Positions 36,801 to 44,711 of a stretch of DNA of 64,000 nucleotides are shown in pieces; the first letter of the stretch is position 1, and each line of letters starts with the position of its first letter. The translations under genes and the position numbers were made by a program. The notes below the pieces were generated by a model. The model was not told the origin of the DNA. It searched no databases and worked only from the letters and a program-made list of their open reading frames with translations. This DNA is from Marthasterias glacialis (Eukaryota; Echinodermata; Asteroidea; Forcipulatida; Asteriidae): positions 28,839,321-28,903,320 of the forward strand of contig OU452223.1 in NCBI GenBank assembly GCA_911728455.2, read 5' to 3'.

Positions 36801-39321
36801 TAATAATTGGGGTTGTACTTGGACTGCTGGTGCTTGTCTTGACCGTGGTTTTGATTGTCACATATCTGAAGTACCGCAAACTTATTATTAAGGTAAACAG
36901 GTTGAACTATGCTAAACGAATTGTACATTTGAAGAAGGGATACTAAACATCAAAGTATCAAAGTGTTCACGATATTCAAAATAAAATGATCCATGTGAAC
37001 ATCTTTTGAAATAAGCGCTCACATTTTTATAAAACCTTTAGTTTTAACATAATATAAAACATTGGTTTTTTTTTTACATTTTATTTATATATACCGGTAC
37101 ACTTATATACTTTATGTGCTGTTTATACACAATGTATATTTATAAATATTTATTCATCTATGTTTGTAAATTTAATGAGATCAGATTCCATCACTTTGTT
37201 TTTAAATTGTTGTTTTTATAGAATGATTCACTACAACTTCAGCAGCCCAGACGCAAACCGGCAAATGTGGAGCAACAGTACACTGAGGTAGCGTTCGGCA
37301 ATTTTAAATTGTACTTATAACATTTATGCCAAGCTTCGATGTAGCTCAATTTAATCTGCACTGGAGTTAAATAGATCATTGATTCGAATCTCACCCTATA
37401 GATACATTCCAGCAGGACTATATGATAGTGCAGACTGTTAAACTGTAAATGTTTCATTTATCAGTGTTACGTTTTTCTAATTTTGCACAATTTCTTGTGT
37501 GTTAGTCCTTTACTTGAACAAAGAGAGAACTAGATTTAAAACCATGGCCAGGTCACTGAAGGGTTGTATTTTTCAAATTTGCTGTTTGCGGAAGTTGGAC
37601 ACAGCTTATAGAAACTCTCACTTTCCTGAATTTTAAAAAATCTAATTTTTCGAATGTTTGTTGGACAATCTTTACCGATTTAGGTTAGCAATAATTTTGA
37701 CTGACGAACAGACTTGCATGAGGAATGCCAAAGAACGGTTGACAATGACCGGACGTAATGATGTTATGCGCTTGGTTTTTTATAAAGTAAATTGCTGGCG
37801 TGTTGTTTGATTTATATCTTTATTTTGCTGTTAATTGCTGTTCAACTGTTTGCTTTGTAATCTGTGGTTTCGCACACACCGGTTTCGCTTAACTCCATAT
37901 TTTTTATCTTCCGGAATGTTTTACCTCAATGACCTCCAGACATCATTGTTGTTTTCTTTGGTTTACATTTGGGAATGGGGGAAAGGTTAATTTTTGCTGG
38001 TTTTTCTATGGTCTTCACTACCTCCATTTATTCCGAATGGATTCTTTCAAACGCTTGTTTTGCATTGTATTGCATGTTCATGCTCTTATACTTATAGCAT
38101 AGACATTCGTGTTAAGGGCTTCTTCCCAACCTTTCATCTCTGCGGACCCCTGTTCGAATCCAATCTCGGACTGGGGCCTTGCATGTGAATTGAGTTTTCA
38201 GTCTCTACCTGATTGCGTGGGTTTTCCGCCCACATCTTCTCTTCACGGGTGGGTATCTTAAGGCATGTGGGTCATAGTGCAAATCACTTTTGAGGGTTCC
38301 TTGGTTTCACACTCTAGACACTCTAGCTTCTGGAGAAGTTTTTCATCAAATGTCAGATCATCACCATCAAATCATGTATTATTCCAATGATTGTTTTTGC
38401 TTATGTATTATATTGTGTGTCGTCATTGTCATCATTGTCATTAATTCTTTATGATTTGAATATAGTTTTGCCACCGGAGCTCCTCATAGATTTTATGTTG
38501 TATGTCTTTGATTGTTGTTTTCTGGTTTTTACTTTTAGTTTTGTTTTTACTTTTCTTATATATTACTTTATTTTAATATATTTGGTGCTTTTAGATGTAG
38601 GCCTATTTATTTTTAGTCATTTTATTTATTGAAGCTTAATTGTTAATGGTTAATTTATCTTAATGGTTAAACTTCCTTTGTAGGAAACGCCGACGTCGGC
38701 TCCACGCGTTGACTCCAACGACTCATATGAGCAGCTTGCTGTCGACAGGTCGGCCTCCAAACACCCCAAGGACAGCCACGCCTATCAGAACACCAAGTTT
38801 AAACCAAGTCCACGCCCCGTGACCAACAAAAAAATACCCAAACTGCCTATGCTCCCCGTGAAAGGGTAAATTTAGTTTACAATATTCTTGTTTTGATTGG
38901 TGGCTCTGCCAGCCTAACCAGAACGCGTTTGACCCATGTTTCACCATGGATGCTTGTAATTCCATGCTCCCTCCAAACGGTAACTGAGTTTTTGCTTTAA
39001 GCAAATGTTTCGTATTAAGATGGCAGTGACCTTTTCAAGGATTTGGTACCCGTACAATAGAAGTTTTAAGAGCAAGTTTCGTTCCGTAAGAAGTAACAAC
39101 TCCATATGATTTTTACAGACTTTTGCCAGTTTGTTATTGTCATATTCATTACTCAGTTAATTCAATAGAAAACCAGTAATCAAAACTAACCACCCTACCG
39201 CTTAGATCTTATGATTGCCGAGATGCACGGTTCATTTGACAATAAGACTTATTTATGACACATTTTGTCTTCCTGCAGTGGACAGCAGCCAGACTATGCC
39301 GTTCCTGACATCAACGGCTAA
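21784..39321 (+). CDS. Single-pass receptor: signal peptide, 3 HYR, 4 FN3, TM, tyrosine-motif tail (15 exons)
   Basis: Assembled by eye from GT-AG exons: 21784-21871, 22525-22642, 23860-23942, 24410-24652, 26942-27202, 27753-27883, 29039-29189, 29855-30133, 32122-32376, 34879-35032, 35818-35951, 36786-36892, 37222-37287, 38684-38865, 39279-39321. The sum is 2295 bases, 764 residues plus stop, with every intron phase consistent (1,2,1,1,1,0,1,1,1,2,1,0,0,2). Layout: signal peptide about 1-29; HYR about 31-96, 97-177 and 178-264; FN3 about 265-358, 359-451, 452-536 and 537-632; TM about 636-658; cytoplasmic tail 659-764. Tail sites are Y688 (YTEE), Y705 (YEQL), Y724 (YQNT) and Y757 (YAVP), plus PMLPVK. 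No kinase or phosphatase domain follows. It is probably an adhesion or recognition receptor signalling through SH2/SH3 adaptors; no ortholog is recognised. An unseen extra exon or isoforms cannot be excluded. Confidence 0.85.
22021..22300 (+). repeat. tRNA-derived SINE-like repeat in receptor intron 1
   Basis: Begins near CCAGTGGCGTAAATC (about 22027). Contains GGTCCGATTCCCGG, close to the tRNA B-box consensus GGTTCGANNCC, followed by AAGACACTTAACCATTAATT. That block is shared with the SINE-like segment at about 3480. No intact tRNA fold is evident. Confidence 0.5.
22525..22642 (+). CDS. Receptor exon 2: first half of HYR 1
   Basis: Acceptor TTCTTGCCAG; donor GAGCAG|GTTAGT; phases 1 to 2. 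Encodes CPGFAPVTTTSTDDD, then TFTFDQPENYTCTPASGS, matching the HYR opening Cys-Pro, the F-x-x-P strand and the Cys-x-Pro-x-SGS loop. Carries an NYT sequon. Residues 30-69. Confidence 0.85.
22643..23859. other. Receptor intron 2
   Basis: No further exon is recognised. A (CA)n microsatellite lies at about 23262-23288. Short frames in either direction lack domain motifs. Confidence 0.6.
23860..23942 (+). CDS. Receptor exon 3: second half of HYR 1
   Basis: Acceptor TTTTGCTTATTAG; donor AATG|GTAAGT; phases 2 to 1. Encodes FALGTNTVTCSPNGSDGQQC then TFQVIV, the FPxGxTxVxC...CxFxVxV half of an HYR domain. Residues 69-97. Confidence 0.85.
24410..24652 (+). CDS. Receptor exon 4: complete HYR 2
   Basis: Acceptor TTTTCTTCTCAG; donor ATTG|GTAAGT; a symmetrical 1-1 exon of 243 bases. 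Encodes PPTVANCP, TATWRFTASDNVG, TCSPSASGELFPIGITNVTC and TATDAAGNKANCQF, a textbook HYR domain with the conserved TD-xx-GN and Cys pattern. Residues 97-178. Confidence 0.92.
24653..26941. other. Receptor intron 4
   Basis: No additional HYR or FN3 exon is recognised in this 2.3-kb intron. It contains a dispersed repeat at about 26040-26215 and an A-rich stretch at about 26740-26790. Confidence 0.6.
26040..26215. repeat. Dispersed repeat shared with the foldback interior
   Basis: The first part (AGTCGCCAGACACACAAAGC, about 26061) matches about 3379-3398 in the same orientation. The second part (ACAGTCCGTAAGGATGTAGG, about 26169) matches about 3569-3588 in reverse complement. The two halves therefore have opposite relative orientation in the two places. 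Confidence 0.55.
26942..27202 (+). CDS. Receptor exon 5: complete HYR 3
   Basis: Acceptor CACTAACTAG; donor CATGG|GTAAGT; a symmetrical 1-1 exon of 261 bases. Encodes DPVITGCPDDM, SVVTWDQPATSDNSGEPVDL, GSAFPIGVTNVIYSAADENG and NSATCEFKVRV. All HYR landmarks are present. Residues 178-265. Confidence 0.92.
27203..29038. other. Receptor introns 5 and 6 around exon 6
   Basis: Apart from exon 6 (27753-27883), no exon is recognised. The AAAACT-rich segment at about 27310-27475 is a loose internal repeat (AAAACTAG, AAAACTACTG, AAAACTCATC). ATT-type runs lie at about 28074-28100 and 28538-28550. Confidence 0.55.
27753..27883 (+). CDS. Receptor exon 6: first half of FN3 1
   Basis: Acceptor ATCTTCATGAAG; donor GAACAG|GTAAGT; phases 1 to 0. 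Encodes VQPPNNNIMINN, then SDVCLTVTWPESADQNVDEY, the core tryptophan strand and loop of an FN3 domain. Residues 265-308. Confidence 0.85.
29039..29189 (+). CDS. Receptor exon 7: second half of FN3 1
   Basis: Acceptor CAACTGAACTAG; donor GGACTA|GTGAGT; phases 0 to 1. Includes VCRLQPGELYTIEVNG, equivalent to the FN3 L-x-P-x-T-x-Y-x-x-x-V motif. Residues 309-359. The acceptor has a poor pyrimidine tract, so this exon is slightly less certain than its neighbours. Confidence 0.78.
29390..29580 (-). repeat. tRNA-like SINE fragment in receptor intron 7
   Basis: On the minus strand GGAGGTTCGATCCCTGGT (about 29541-29524) is a good tRNA B-box. An opposing GGATTCGAAACCCAG lies at about 29394 on the plus strand. 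It may be two abutting SINE fragments. Boundaries are approximate. Confidence 0.4.
29855..30133 (+). CDS. Receptor exon 8: complete FN3 2
   Basis: Acceptor CTTGTCAAATTTCCAG; donor TACAG|GTAAAC; a symmetrical 1-1 exon of 279 bases. Encodes PNAPGEVTLV, SFTFAWQRSTQNVEQYYWQC and ARPGTRVYVYVQAVVGSG. Residues 359-452, with an NTT sequon. Confidence 0.9.
30554..31049. repeat. About 500-bp palindromic (hairpin) element in receptor intron 8
   Basis: The left arm starts TGTGACTCAGCCTATGTGAA and includes ATGTAGGGCATCTTCCAAGG. The right arm is its inverted counterpart, with CCTTGGAAGATGCCCTACAT and TTACACAGGCTGAGTCACA. The arms match through ATATGTGTCCAACCAAGCTT and AAGCTTGGTTGGACACATAT, leaving a central loop of less than about 100 bases. 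The right arm continues into a coding-looking minus-strand segment. Confidence 0.85.
31050..31621 (-). other. Coding-like minus-strand fragments of unknown origin in intron 8
   Basis: A frame at 31621-31394 (75 codons; EISLEELQEAWRILFQFTEV) and a second at about 31160-31030 (MELKHLIEDLRSDITPMKAQ) look like helical protein and share strand. They may be remnants of a transposon protein or a captured gene. No family is recognised and the stretch between them is not open. Confidence 0.3.
32122..32376 (+). CDS. Receptor exon 9: complete FN3 3
   Basis: Acceptor GTTTACTTGCAG; donor AAACTA|GTAGGT; a symmetrical 1-1 exon of 255 bases. Encodes STINLVWDTSSSTGTELDPY and LRPNTEYQIRLISNLG, the FN3 tryptophan and LxPxTxY landmarks. 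Residues 452-537. Confidence 0.9.
32694..34227. mobile_element. TTAA-flanked 1.5-kb element with 16-bp inverted ends (intron 9)
   Basis: The left end is TTAA (32695-32698) then AGGGGCACACCGGCTT. The right end is AAGCCGGTGTGTCCCT then TTAA (34224-34227). The ends match at 15 of 16 bases when inverted, and the TTAA at both sides fits a piggyBac-type target duplication. No transposase frame is seen, so it would be non-autonomous. Poly-T (about 33638) and poly-G (about 33822) runs are inside. Confidence 0.55.
34640..34800 (+). repeat. Diverged member of the GGGCCCAATTTCAT MITE family
   Basis: Carries the family interior (CTGCTAAGCAAAGACCAGCA, GGCTGGTATACCTATTTCT) also seen at 40929-41133, but both ends are eroded. 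Confidence 0.4.
34879..35032 (+). CDS. Receptor exon 10: first half of FN3 4
   Basis: Acceptor CTCTTTTGCAG; donor ACAAG|GTATGA; phases 1 to 2. Encodes PGRVANLRPTDVLKDSITLA plus WDEPLEGAVESYDIW. Residues 537-588. Confidence 0.9.
35130..35215. repeat. Short GGAGCCTAAGCC-type tandem repeat in intron 10
   Basis: Repeats of CCGGAGCC and AAGCCTAAT lie about 100 bases downstream of exon 10. It reads as a Gly/Ser/Leu-rich frame on the minus strand, an artefact of composition. Confidence 0.6.
35818..35951 (+). CDS. Receptor exon 11: second half of FN3 4 and juxtamembrane stalk
   Basis: Acceptor CTTTTATGCAG. Two in-phase donors are visible, at 35921|35922 (ACAG|GTGTGA) and 35951|35952 (ATTG|GTAAAC). 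The second is used here; the first would remove ten stalk residues. Encodes FNQLTNNTEYFFKVVSI, the FN3 T-E-Y-x-F-x-V motif. Residues 588-633. Confidence 0.85.
35952..36785. other. Receptor intron 11
   Basis: No exon recognised. Short overlapping frames on the minus strand (about 36249-36590) have no family features. Confidence 0.5.
36786..36892 (+). CDS. Receptor exon 12: transmembrane helix
   Basis: Acceptor TTTTATTTTGTAG; donor ATTAAG|GTAAAC; phases 1 to 0. Encodes AAIIIGVVLGLLVLVLTVVL plus IVTYLKYRK: an uninterrupted hydrophobic helix with a basic stop-transfer end. Residues 633-668. Confidence 0.92.
37222..37287 (+). CDS. Receptor exon 13: cytoplasmic tail, first tyrosine
   Basis: Acceptor TTGTTTTTATAG; donor ACTGAG|GTAGCG; phase 0-0, 66 bases. 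Encodes 22 residues ending VEQQYTE, giving Y688. The donor is weaker than the others. Confidence 0.78.
37288..38683. other. Receptor intron 13 with SINE-like segment
   Basis: No exon recognised. At about 38110-38290 the plus strand reads CTGTTCGAATCC, a tRNA-like B-box, then CTGATTGCGTGGGTTTTCC. This is a common SINE-type arrangement in deuterostomes. Confidence 0.45.
38684..38865 (+). CDS. Receptor exon 14: cytoplasmic tail, tyrosine and SH3-ligand motifs
   Basis: Acceptor CTTCCTTTGTAG; donor AAAGG|GTAAAT; phases 0 to 2. Encodes SNDSYEQLAV, DSHAYQNTKF and IPKLPMLPVK. Y724 lies in a pYxN context (Grb2-type SH2 ligand); PMLPVK fits the class II SH3 consensus PxxPx+. Residues 691-751. Confidence 0.85.
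39279..39321 (+). CDS. Receptor exon 15: C-terminus with YAVP
   Basis: Acceptor TTGTCTTCCTGCAG, phase 2. Encodes GQQPDYAVPDING then TAA at 39319-39321. YAVP at Y757 fits the pYxxP ligand class recognised by Crk/CrkL SH2 domains. A candidate polyadenylation signal AATAAA lies at 39626-39631. Confidence 0.85.
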
Positions 39322-40345
39322 ACAGGGCAAGCTGCCTGTCACGTGATGCCGTAGTGCCTGATTTATATCCCAAATGCTCCGGATGCGGAGATGACGGTGG
39401 CAAACCGCATCGCAGCACTGATGGGAGAAAATGAAAATATTGGATGATTCAAGGTGTTTAATAATCACATACATGTAAAACATTCGTAAATGTTTCAAAC
39501 CACAAACCAAAAATCTGAAGAACTTCAGGAAATACTTAGCAGTTTCATTTTAAATATGAATCGTTAAAAGGAGTTTGTAGTTGTCCTTTTTTCGTACTGA
39601 TTTGATAAATATTGTTGCCCAAAAAAATAAATAAAAAATAAATAACTAAATAATAGAAAAGACGAGTAATCCAACTTTATTGGAAATATTTCTCATTCTT
39701 AACTGAGTTTGAACGGTATGGTACATTTGTTTGTAATTCTGGGAGATGCATTTATGGCAAAAATTGCAAAACACACAACAAATAAGAATGACACTAACTT
39801 TCAAAGTATTTTCTCAGCAGTGCTTAGACTTGCTTTTATTTTTCAACATCCAAATAATGAAATTTTTAAGACTTAAATCAGCACCGTACTTTTAGGAGGT
39901 GCTAAATTGTTTGTATTTAAAAACATAAATTGGTAAAGGCATTAAAGAGTTTTTGTTACATTTCCCCATGAATACAAACGGTCTTTGTTTTAACAACGAA
40001 ACCGAAAAAGCCGTTGCAAAACAGCAATAATAATAATTAATAAATTTGTATTAATATATTTATCTCTGTGTACATGTGTATTACGTTTTTATGAAAGGTA
40101 ATAATATATCAAGCCTACAGTTTGCGGAGGGGTTGTTTTGCTGTAATTTTCATTATATAACAAGCTTTCTTTGGCAACGGCGCCCCCAGGATTTCGTCTT
40201 AGGTTCGGGGGGGGGGGGGCGGGCTCAAAGAAAAGTTTGCTCTCACGGGTTGTATGTATGTTGATTCCATGAACAAGTGGGCGGCAAACCCATACCCTAC
40301 CGGCTAAAACGGTTTTGCATAATAATTATTCTTAAATTATCAGAT

Positions 40346-40470
40346 CAGCGGCGTAGCTAGGATTTTTTCGATGGGGTGGGAGTACAGTGGGGGGGGGGGG
40401 GGGGGCATTGCCCAGGGTCCATGTTTTTTTTTTTTTTAGAATTCCCCCACCACCAATGGCTACGCCGCTG
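40346..40470. mobile_element. 125-bp hAT-type MITE
   Basis: The left end CAGCGGCGTAGC and the right end GCTACGCCGCTG are exact inverted repeats. TATCAGAT (40338-40345) and TATCAGGT (40471-40478) form an 8-bp target duplication with one mismatch. The interior is G-rich and non-coding. Confidence 0.8.
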
Positions 40471-40928
40471 TATCAGGTTATTGTGAATAATACAATTAAG
40501 ACTCTATTTAATGCTTGAGTTATTAAAACAACAACAAACAAACAACAAACAAACAAACAAACAAACAAACAAACAAACAAACAAGAGCTCTCAAAATTGA
40601 TTAGGGTGTGTTGGGACTTGTCTTTTATCTAAGGGCGTGAGACCAGAGAGCGGTGTAATAGTTTGCATCCTATATGTTTCAATGAACTCACCATACAACC
40701 AAATTCTAACAATTCGTATCGTACATACTTGGACTGCGACACTCGAAATGAGCTAGGGTGAACTAAGGATCTTCAGCTGGGCCTGTTCACTACTTCAGAC
40801 GGATGAGATTCTCTTAAACTGATGACATCTACATCAGTGAGGTTTATAGATTAAAACTAATAAAGGAATTTTTGACGATCGCAATGATGTTTTTATAACT
40901 TTTGATGCAAAATATTTTCAGACCTTCT

Positions 40929-41133
40929 CCAGGGCCAAATTTCATTGAGCTTCTTAGTCAGAAAATATTGCTTAACAAAGTCTTGCTAAGCAAAACTTGG
41001 CAGGAAACCAGTCACAAATGGTATACATATGACATGGTATTTTGTCTGGTAACCTATTTCTGGTGAGCATGTTATTGGTATGCACATTTGCTAATTTATT
41101 GTGCTTAAAGTAGCTCAATGAATTGGCCCCTGG
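40929..41133. mobile_element. Complete member of the GGGCCAATTTCAT MITE family
   Basis: CCAGGGCCAAATTTCATTGA on the left is matched in inverted form by TCAATGAATTGGCCCCTGG on the right, giving terminal repeats of about 20 bases on a 205-bp element. Internal landmarks (TGCTAAGCAAAACTTGGCAG, TCTGGTAACCTATTTCTGG) recur in the fragments near 7.7, 34.7 and 43.1 kb. Confidence 0.65.
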
Positions 41134-43036
41134 TCCTGATTGGAGTTGGCTAAGCTTGAAAATAATAATATATATTTAATAGGACTTCAGTTCTTCGTAC
41201 AAACGTGTGTTCTTAACCGGTCATAGGACGTAGACCAATACTGAAAATGTGTTTATAATACTTTGTGGGATTTTCATTACTATGAGAAACATATGCCACT
41301 TGTATGTAGGATAACATTTTGTCCATCATTGAATCTTTTGAGCTTGTGGGGACATTGTATATTGACAGTACTTGCAGTGAGCGCTCGAATAATATAATTG
41401 CACTACTGTAAATATTTTAAGTTGCAATTGCTCCTTAATAGTGGCATTTTAGTTTTAATCAAGAGCAATATAATTTGGTTTACAATATGACATACTTTTG
41501 CATATTGTTCTTTTAAAGAGCTGAGAAATAACAAGCTTATCACAGAAAAAATACATTTATTAATTTGACTTGCTTGTAGTAATAACAATATCTATAAAAT
41601 CATCTGAAATTGTAAACAGGAAAGAAAAAGGAACAGTTAACTCGGAAATTAATGCTGATTACTTTAAACTTTTTAAAAGTCAACGTCATTTATTACTAGT
41701 AGTTGTATTTACGCATTTTATACCGTTGTACGCAGATTGTAAATACAAATTTAGAATACCGTCAAGTCATTCTCGGTTGGTGTTTGCGACCTATGTATTT
41801 TGTACTTCTTGTTTAACAGTAAATTAATTATTGTTCTTTACTTTTCATTAAACACACTTTACAGCCAACCTGTGAACATTTCCATTATATAGGTGAGCAA
41901 GTTTTCCTGGACGGCAAACCCTCCATGTTTTGTCATGGAACCTATGCACGTTCCTACCGGGCAGTCGAAATAAGTAGTAGTGAATTGCGGGGTCGGATGT
42001 TGACTGTACTTCAGACGGACAGGATTACGTGTCCTGAGCTTTCAGGTTGAAAACAATTGAAAACAACCAGTTCTGTCATTCTCTTTGAAAAGAAACCAGA
42101 CCTGTATCTCTTACTGAGTATTATAAACAAAGCATGCCTTTCAAAGTAGCTGTGCAGTTTCAATAGATATGTGGTTACGGTATAATTCTTATTAGCTGAA
42201 ATACATCATTATGTTAATTTTTAACTTTTTAAAACTCTTTCTGTAACAGAGTGAAAACCATCTTAATAAATATCGAACTTGGATAAAACGACGACTGCAA
42301 ATAGTTTTCGAGCTTTGCACTGTCGATACATTTTTGCACCTAGAAACTACTTTTTTTTACGTATTTATGTATTTATTTAACGTTAAAAATTTGCAGGTGA
42401 ATGCCCCTAAAACTGTTTTACTTGCGTGTGAGGCCCTCTATACATTGCTACCTTTATTCATACTATGCATGGTAAATTCACTTTAAACAATAAGAGTGTA
42501 ACACAATGATTAACTGAAGAAGGCAGTCCTACCCTGACGGGGCCCCGCCGCCGGTTGACACACCCCTTAAACGCTGACTTATCTACGAATACAATTATCA
42601 ATTGTACATCAACATTTATATCAACCTTGACACCTTTTGTGATGTGGATAAAAAGTATAAACGAATAAAGAACAAGTTTGTACATTTTCAATACATACTG
42701 AATCATTTAAGAGCTGTCTGGCTGCTCCACTGCAGAAAGGTTTGTATTTCCTCTGGATTTAACCCCAACTTGTACCTCATTTGTTTGCCTCTTGATTTGT
42801 AGTCTTTTGTACACTCTTCACTAATTGTTATTAACTTTTGTCGCTCAAATGGAAATGAACCTCGAGGTCTTCTCAGATTTACAAGTGTGTGTTAAAAACG
42901 CCTTTGAATGATGAAATGTATGATTTTTGGTAAAATTACGCACAAACGGAACCGGAAGTAGCGATCTCATTGGGCGTGCAGCAGATGCGCGCGCGTGTGA
43001 CGCAAAGACTAACCAACAGGATACTGCTAGACCAGA

Positions 43037-43223
43037 GTGCCCAGTTTCAGGGCTGCTTAAGCACAAAAAGCAGCTAGCCACACCAAAATTATGCTTACCA
43101 GAGTAAGGATGATGGTCAATTTACTTTGTCACATGTACCGGTGACTGGTATCCTGCTTATTTTTGCTTGGCAGAATATGGTAAGCAAGCAGAACGGTTTG
43201 CTTAAGCAACACTGTGAAACTGT
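43037..43223. repeat. Related palindromic MITE copy
   Basis: AGTTTCAGGGCTGCTTAAGC at about 43040 and GCTTAAGCAACACTGTGAAACT at about 43200 form inverted ends. The interior contains TTATGCTTACCAGAGTAAGG as in the 7.7-kb fragment. It is a diverged member of the same family or a close relative. Confidence 0.5.
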
Positions 43224-43697
43224 GAACTACGGTCCCGATGTGGGAATTTAACTCTCTCCAGTGCCTCAACACGCTCCATCTACGATTACCACTTAAGGGT
43301 AAAACACAGCAGTAGAAAACAAAATAAACCCTTGAATAGTTTTAATTTACAATATTGGGATACATTTCGTTTTTCTACATAGCTTATCGCTCGCTCTAAA
43401 GAAATGCACGTCTTAATATCGTCCTTACAATAGACCTTTATGACTGACATTTTCGTAAAGAGTACAACTACTATAAAATTAAAGTAAGTAAGTAAATATT
43501 GAACACGTTTGCAACGTACATTAACCGCTAGGACCTTCTATCTAACACGCCCATTGAAATATCTAAGAAGTGGTGGCATCTTGGGTTAATTGATTCAGAT
43601 GACTCAGATTGCCAACCTCCGTAATGCTAGCCTACACCACCCATTTACAAGCATTCCACCCAAATGAATAAACCTTCATCATTACTTTATTTTACTC

Positions 43698-44711
43698 TTA
43701 TTTGATTCCTCCACACTGGGCCACACGTTTTTTGAATTCTCCAGCTGTTGGTCGCTTATTGGCATTTCTGCTCCAGCATTCCTTCAGGAGTCTCAGCAAA
43801 CCTTCTGAAATATTGACGTCATTAGGAATCTTCAACTCTACCTCACCTTCACCACCCGTTACACGGCGCCGCAGCTGATGCGTATTCAACCCTAAGAAGG
43901 GCTCCTCCTGACAGATGACCTCCCAAGCCACCAGAGACATGGAGTAGATATCAGCTTTACACATGGCAACTTGGTCTAACTCAACCCCTGCCAAGACCTC
44001 AGGAGCAGAGTATTTTGGTGTGCCAACACCCTGAACAACCTTTACCGCAGACTGTGATGTCTGTGTTTCATTCTTCATCATGCTGAGACCGAAGTCCGAG
44101 ATCTTTACAACCACACCATCTTGAGGGTTATCCAGCAGGATATTGGTGGACTTGATGTCGCAATGTGCCACTGACTTCTGATGCAGATAAGCCAAACCAT
44201 CGGCCATGCCTGTGATTATCTGGTACTGCTCAGCATCAGAGTATTCAACTTCTTCCACATGGAGTGCCTCGTAGAGACTCTTCTGCATGTACTCCATCAC
44301 AATAGCCAGGTTTGGTGTGACAACACAAGCGCCAAGAAACTTTACAATGTGGGGATGATATAAATGACAGAGGACCTTAACTTCATCCTGGAACTGTCTC
44401 AGGCGTCTTTGAGACACGCGTTGCACACGGAGCTTCTTGACAGCGACAACACTACCAGCCAGCTTGGCAAAGTGTACGTCTCCAAAGCCTCCGTGCCCAA
44501 TTTTCTGCCCCATCTCGATGTCTTCAAATGGTATGATTGGCCCATCATACTTGAACTGCTTGACATCTGTTTTAATGTGCCTGCCTTGGTTTGCCTCCTG
44601 CCATTGCTGTACCTCTTGTTCACGCCTGACATTATTGAAAACTGTCTCAATCATGTTTTCTTTGTCGTGGTCCGAGATCTCTGGTCCGAAATCTTCATAA
44701 TCGCCTGGTTC
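43698..44711 (-). CDS. Kinase exon B: catalytic domain
   Basis: On the minus strand the acceptor TTACTTTTTCAG precedes GAACCAGGCGAT (44711). The frame continues through the kinase domain to a stop at 43700-43698. The in-frame Met at 44654 is not the start, because coding continues upstream to the acceptor in phase 0. Confidence 0.88.
   Translation of the reverse strand, partial: EPGDYEDFGPEISDHDKENMIETVFNNVRREQEVQQWQEANQGRHIKTDVKQFKYDGPIIPFEDIEMGQKIGHGGFGDVHFAKLAGSVVAVKKLRVQRVSQRRLRQFQDEVKVLCHLYHPHIVKFLGACVVTPNLAIVMEYMQKSLYEALHVEEVEYSDAEQYQIITGMADGLAYLHQKSVAHCDIKSTNILLDNPQDGVVVKISDFGLSMMKNETQTSQSAVKVVQGVGTPKYSAPEVLAGVELDQVAMCKADIYSMSLVAWEVICQEEPFLGLNTHQLRRRVTGGEGEVELKIPNDVNISEGLLRLLKECWSRNANKRPTAGEFKKRVAQCGGIK

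Larger units (their letters stand above)
39322..43697. other. Intergenic region: receptor 3' UTR, MITEs and simple repeats
   Basis: The receptor 3' UTR probably ends near the AATAAA at 39626-39631. Beyond it are G-rich tracts (40207-40219, 40390-40406), an (AAAC)n run at about 40529-40584, and the MITEs listed separately. No coding gene is recognised between the receptor and the kinase, which converge tail-to-tail. Confidence 0.6.

Noticed and set aside
36704..36946. Independent small membrane protein starting at 36704
   Set aside because: It is receptor exon 12 (TM helix) read with flanking intron; splice sites and phase fit the receptor model.
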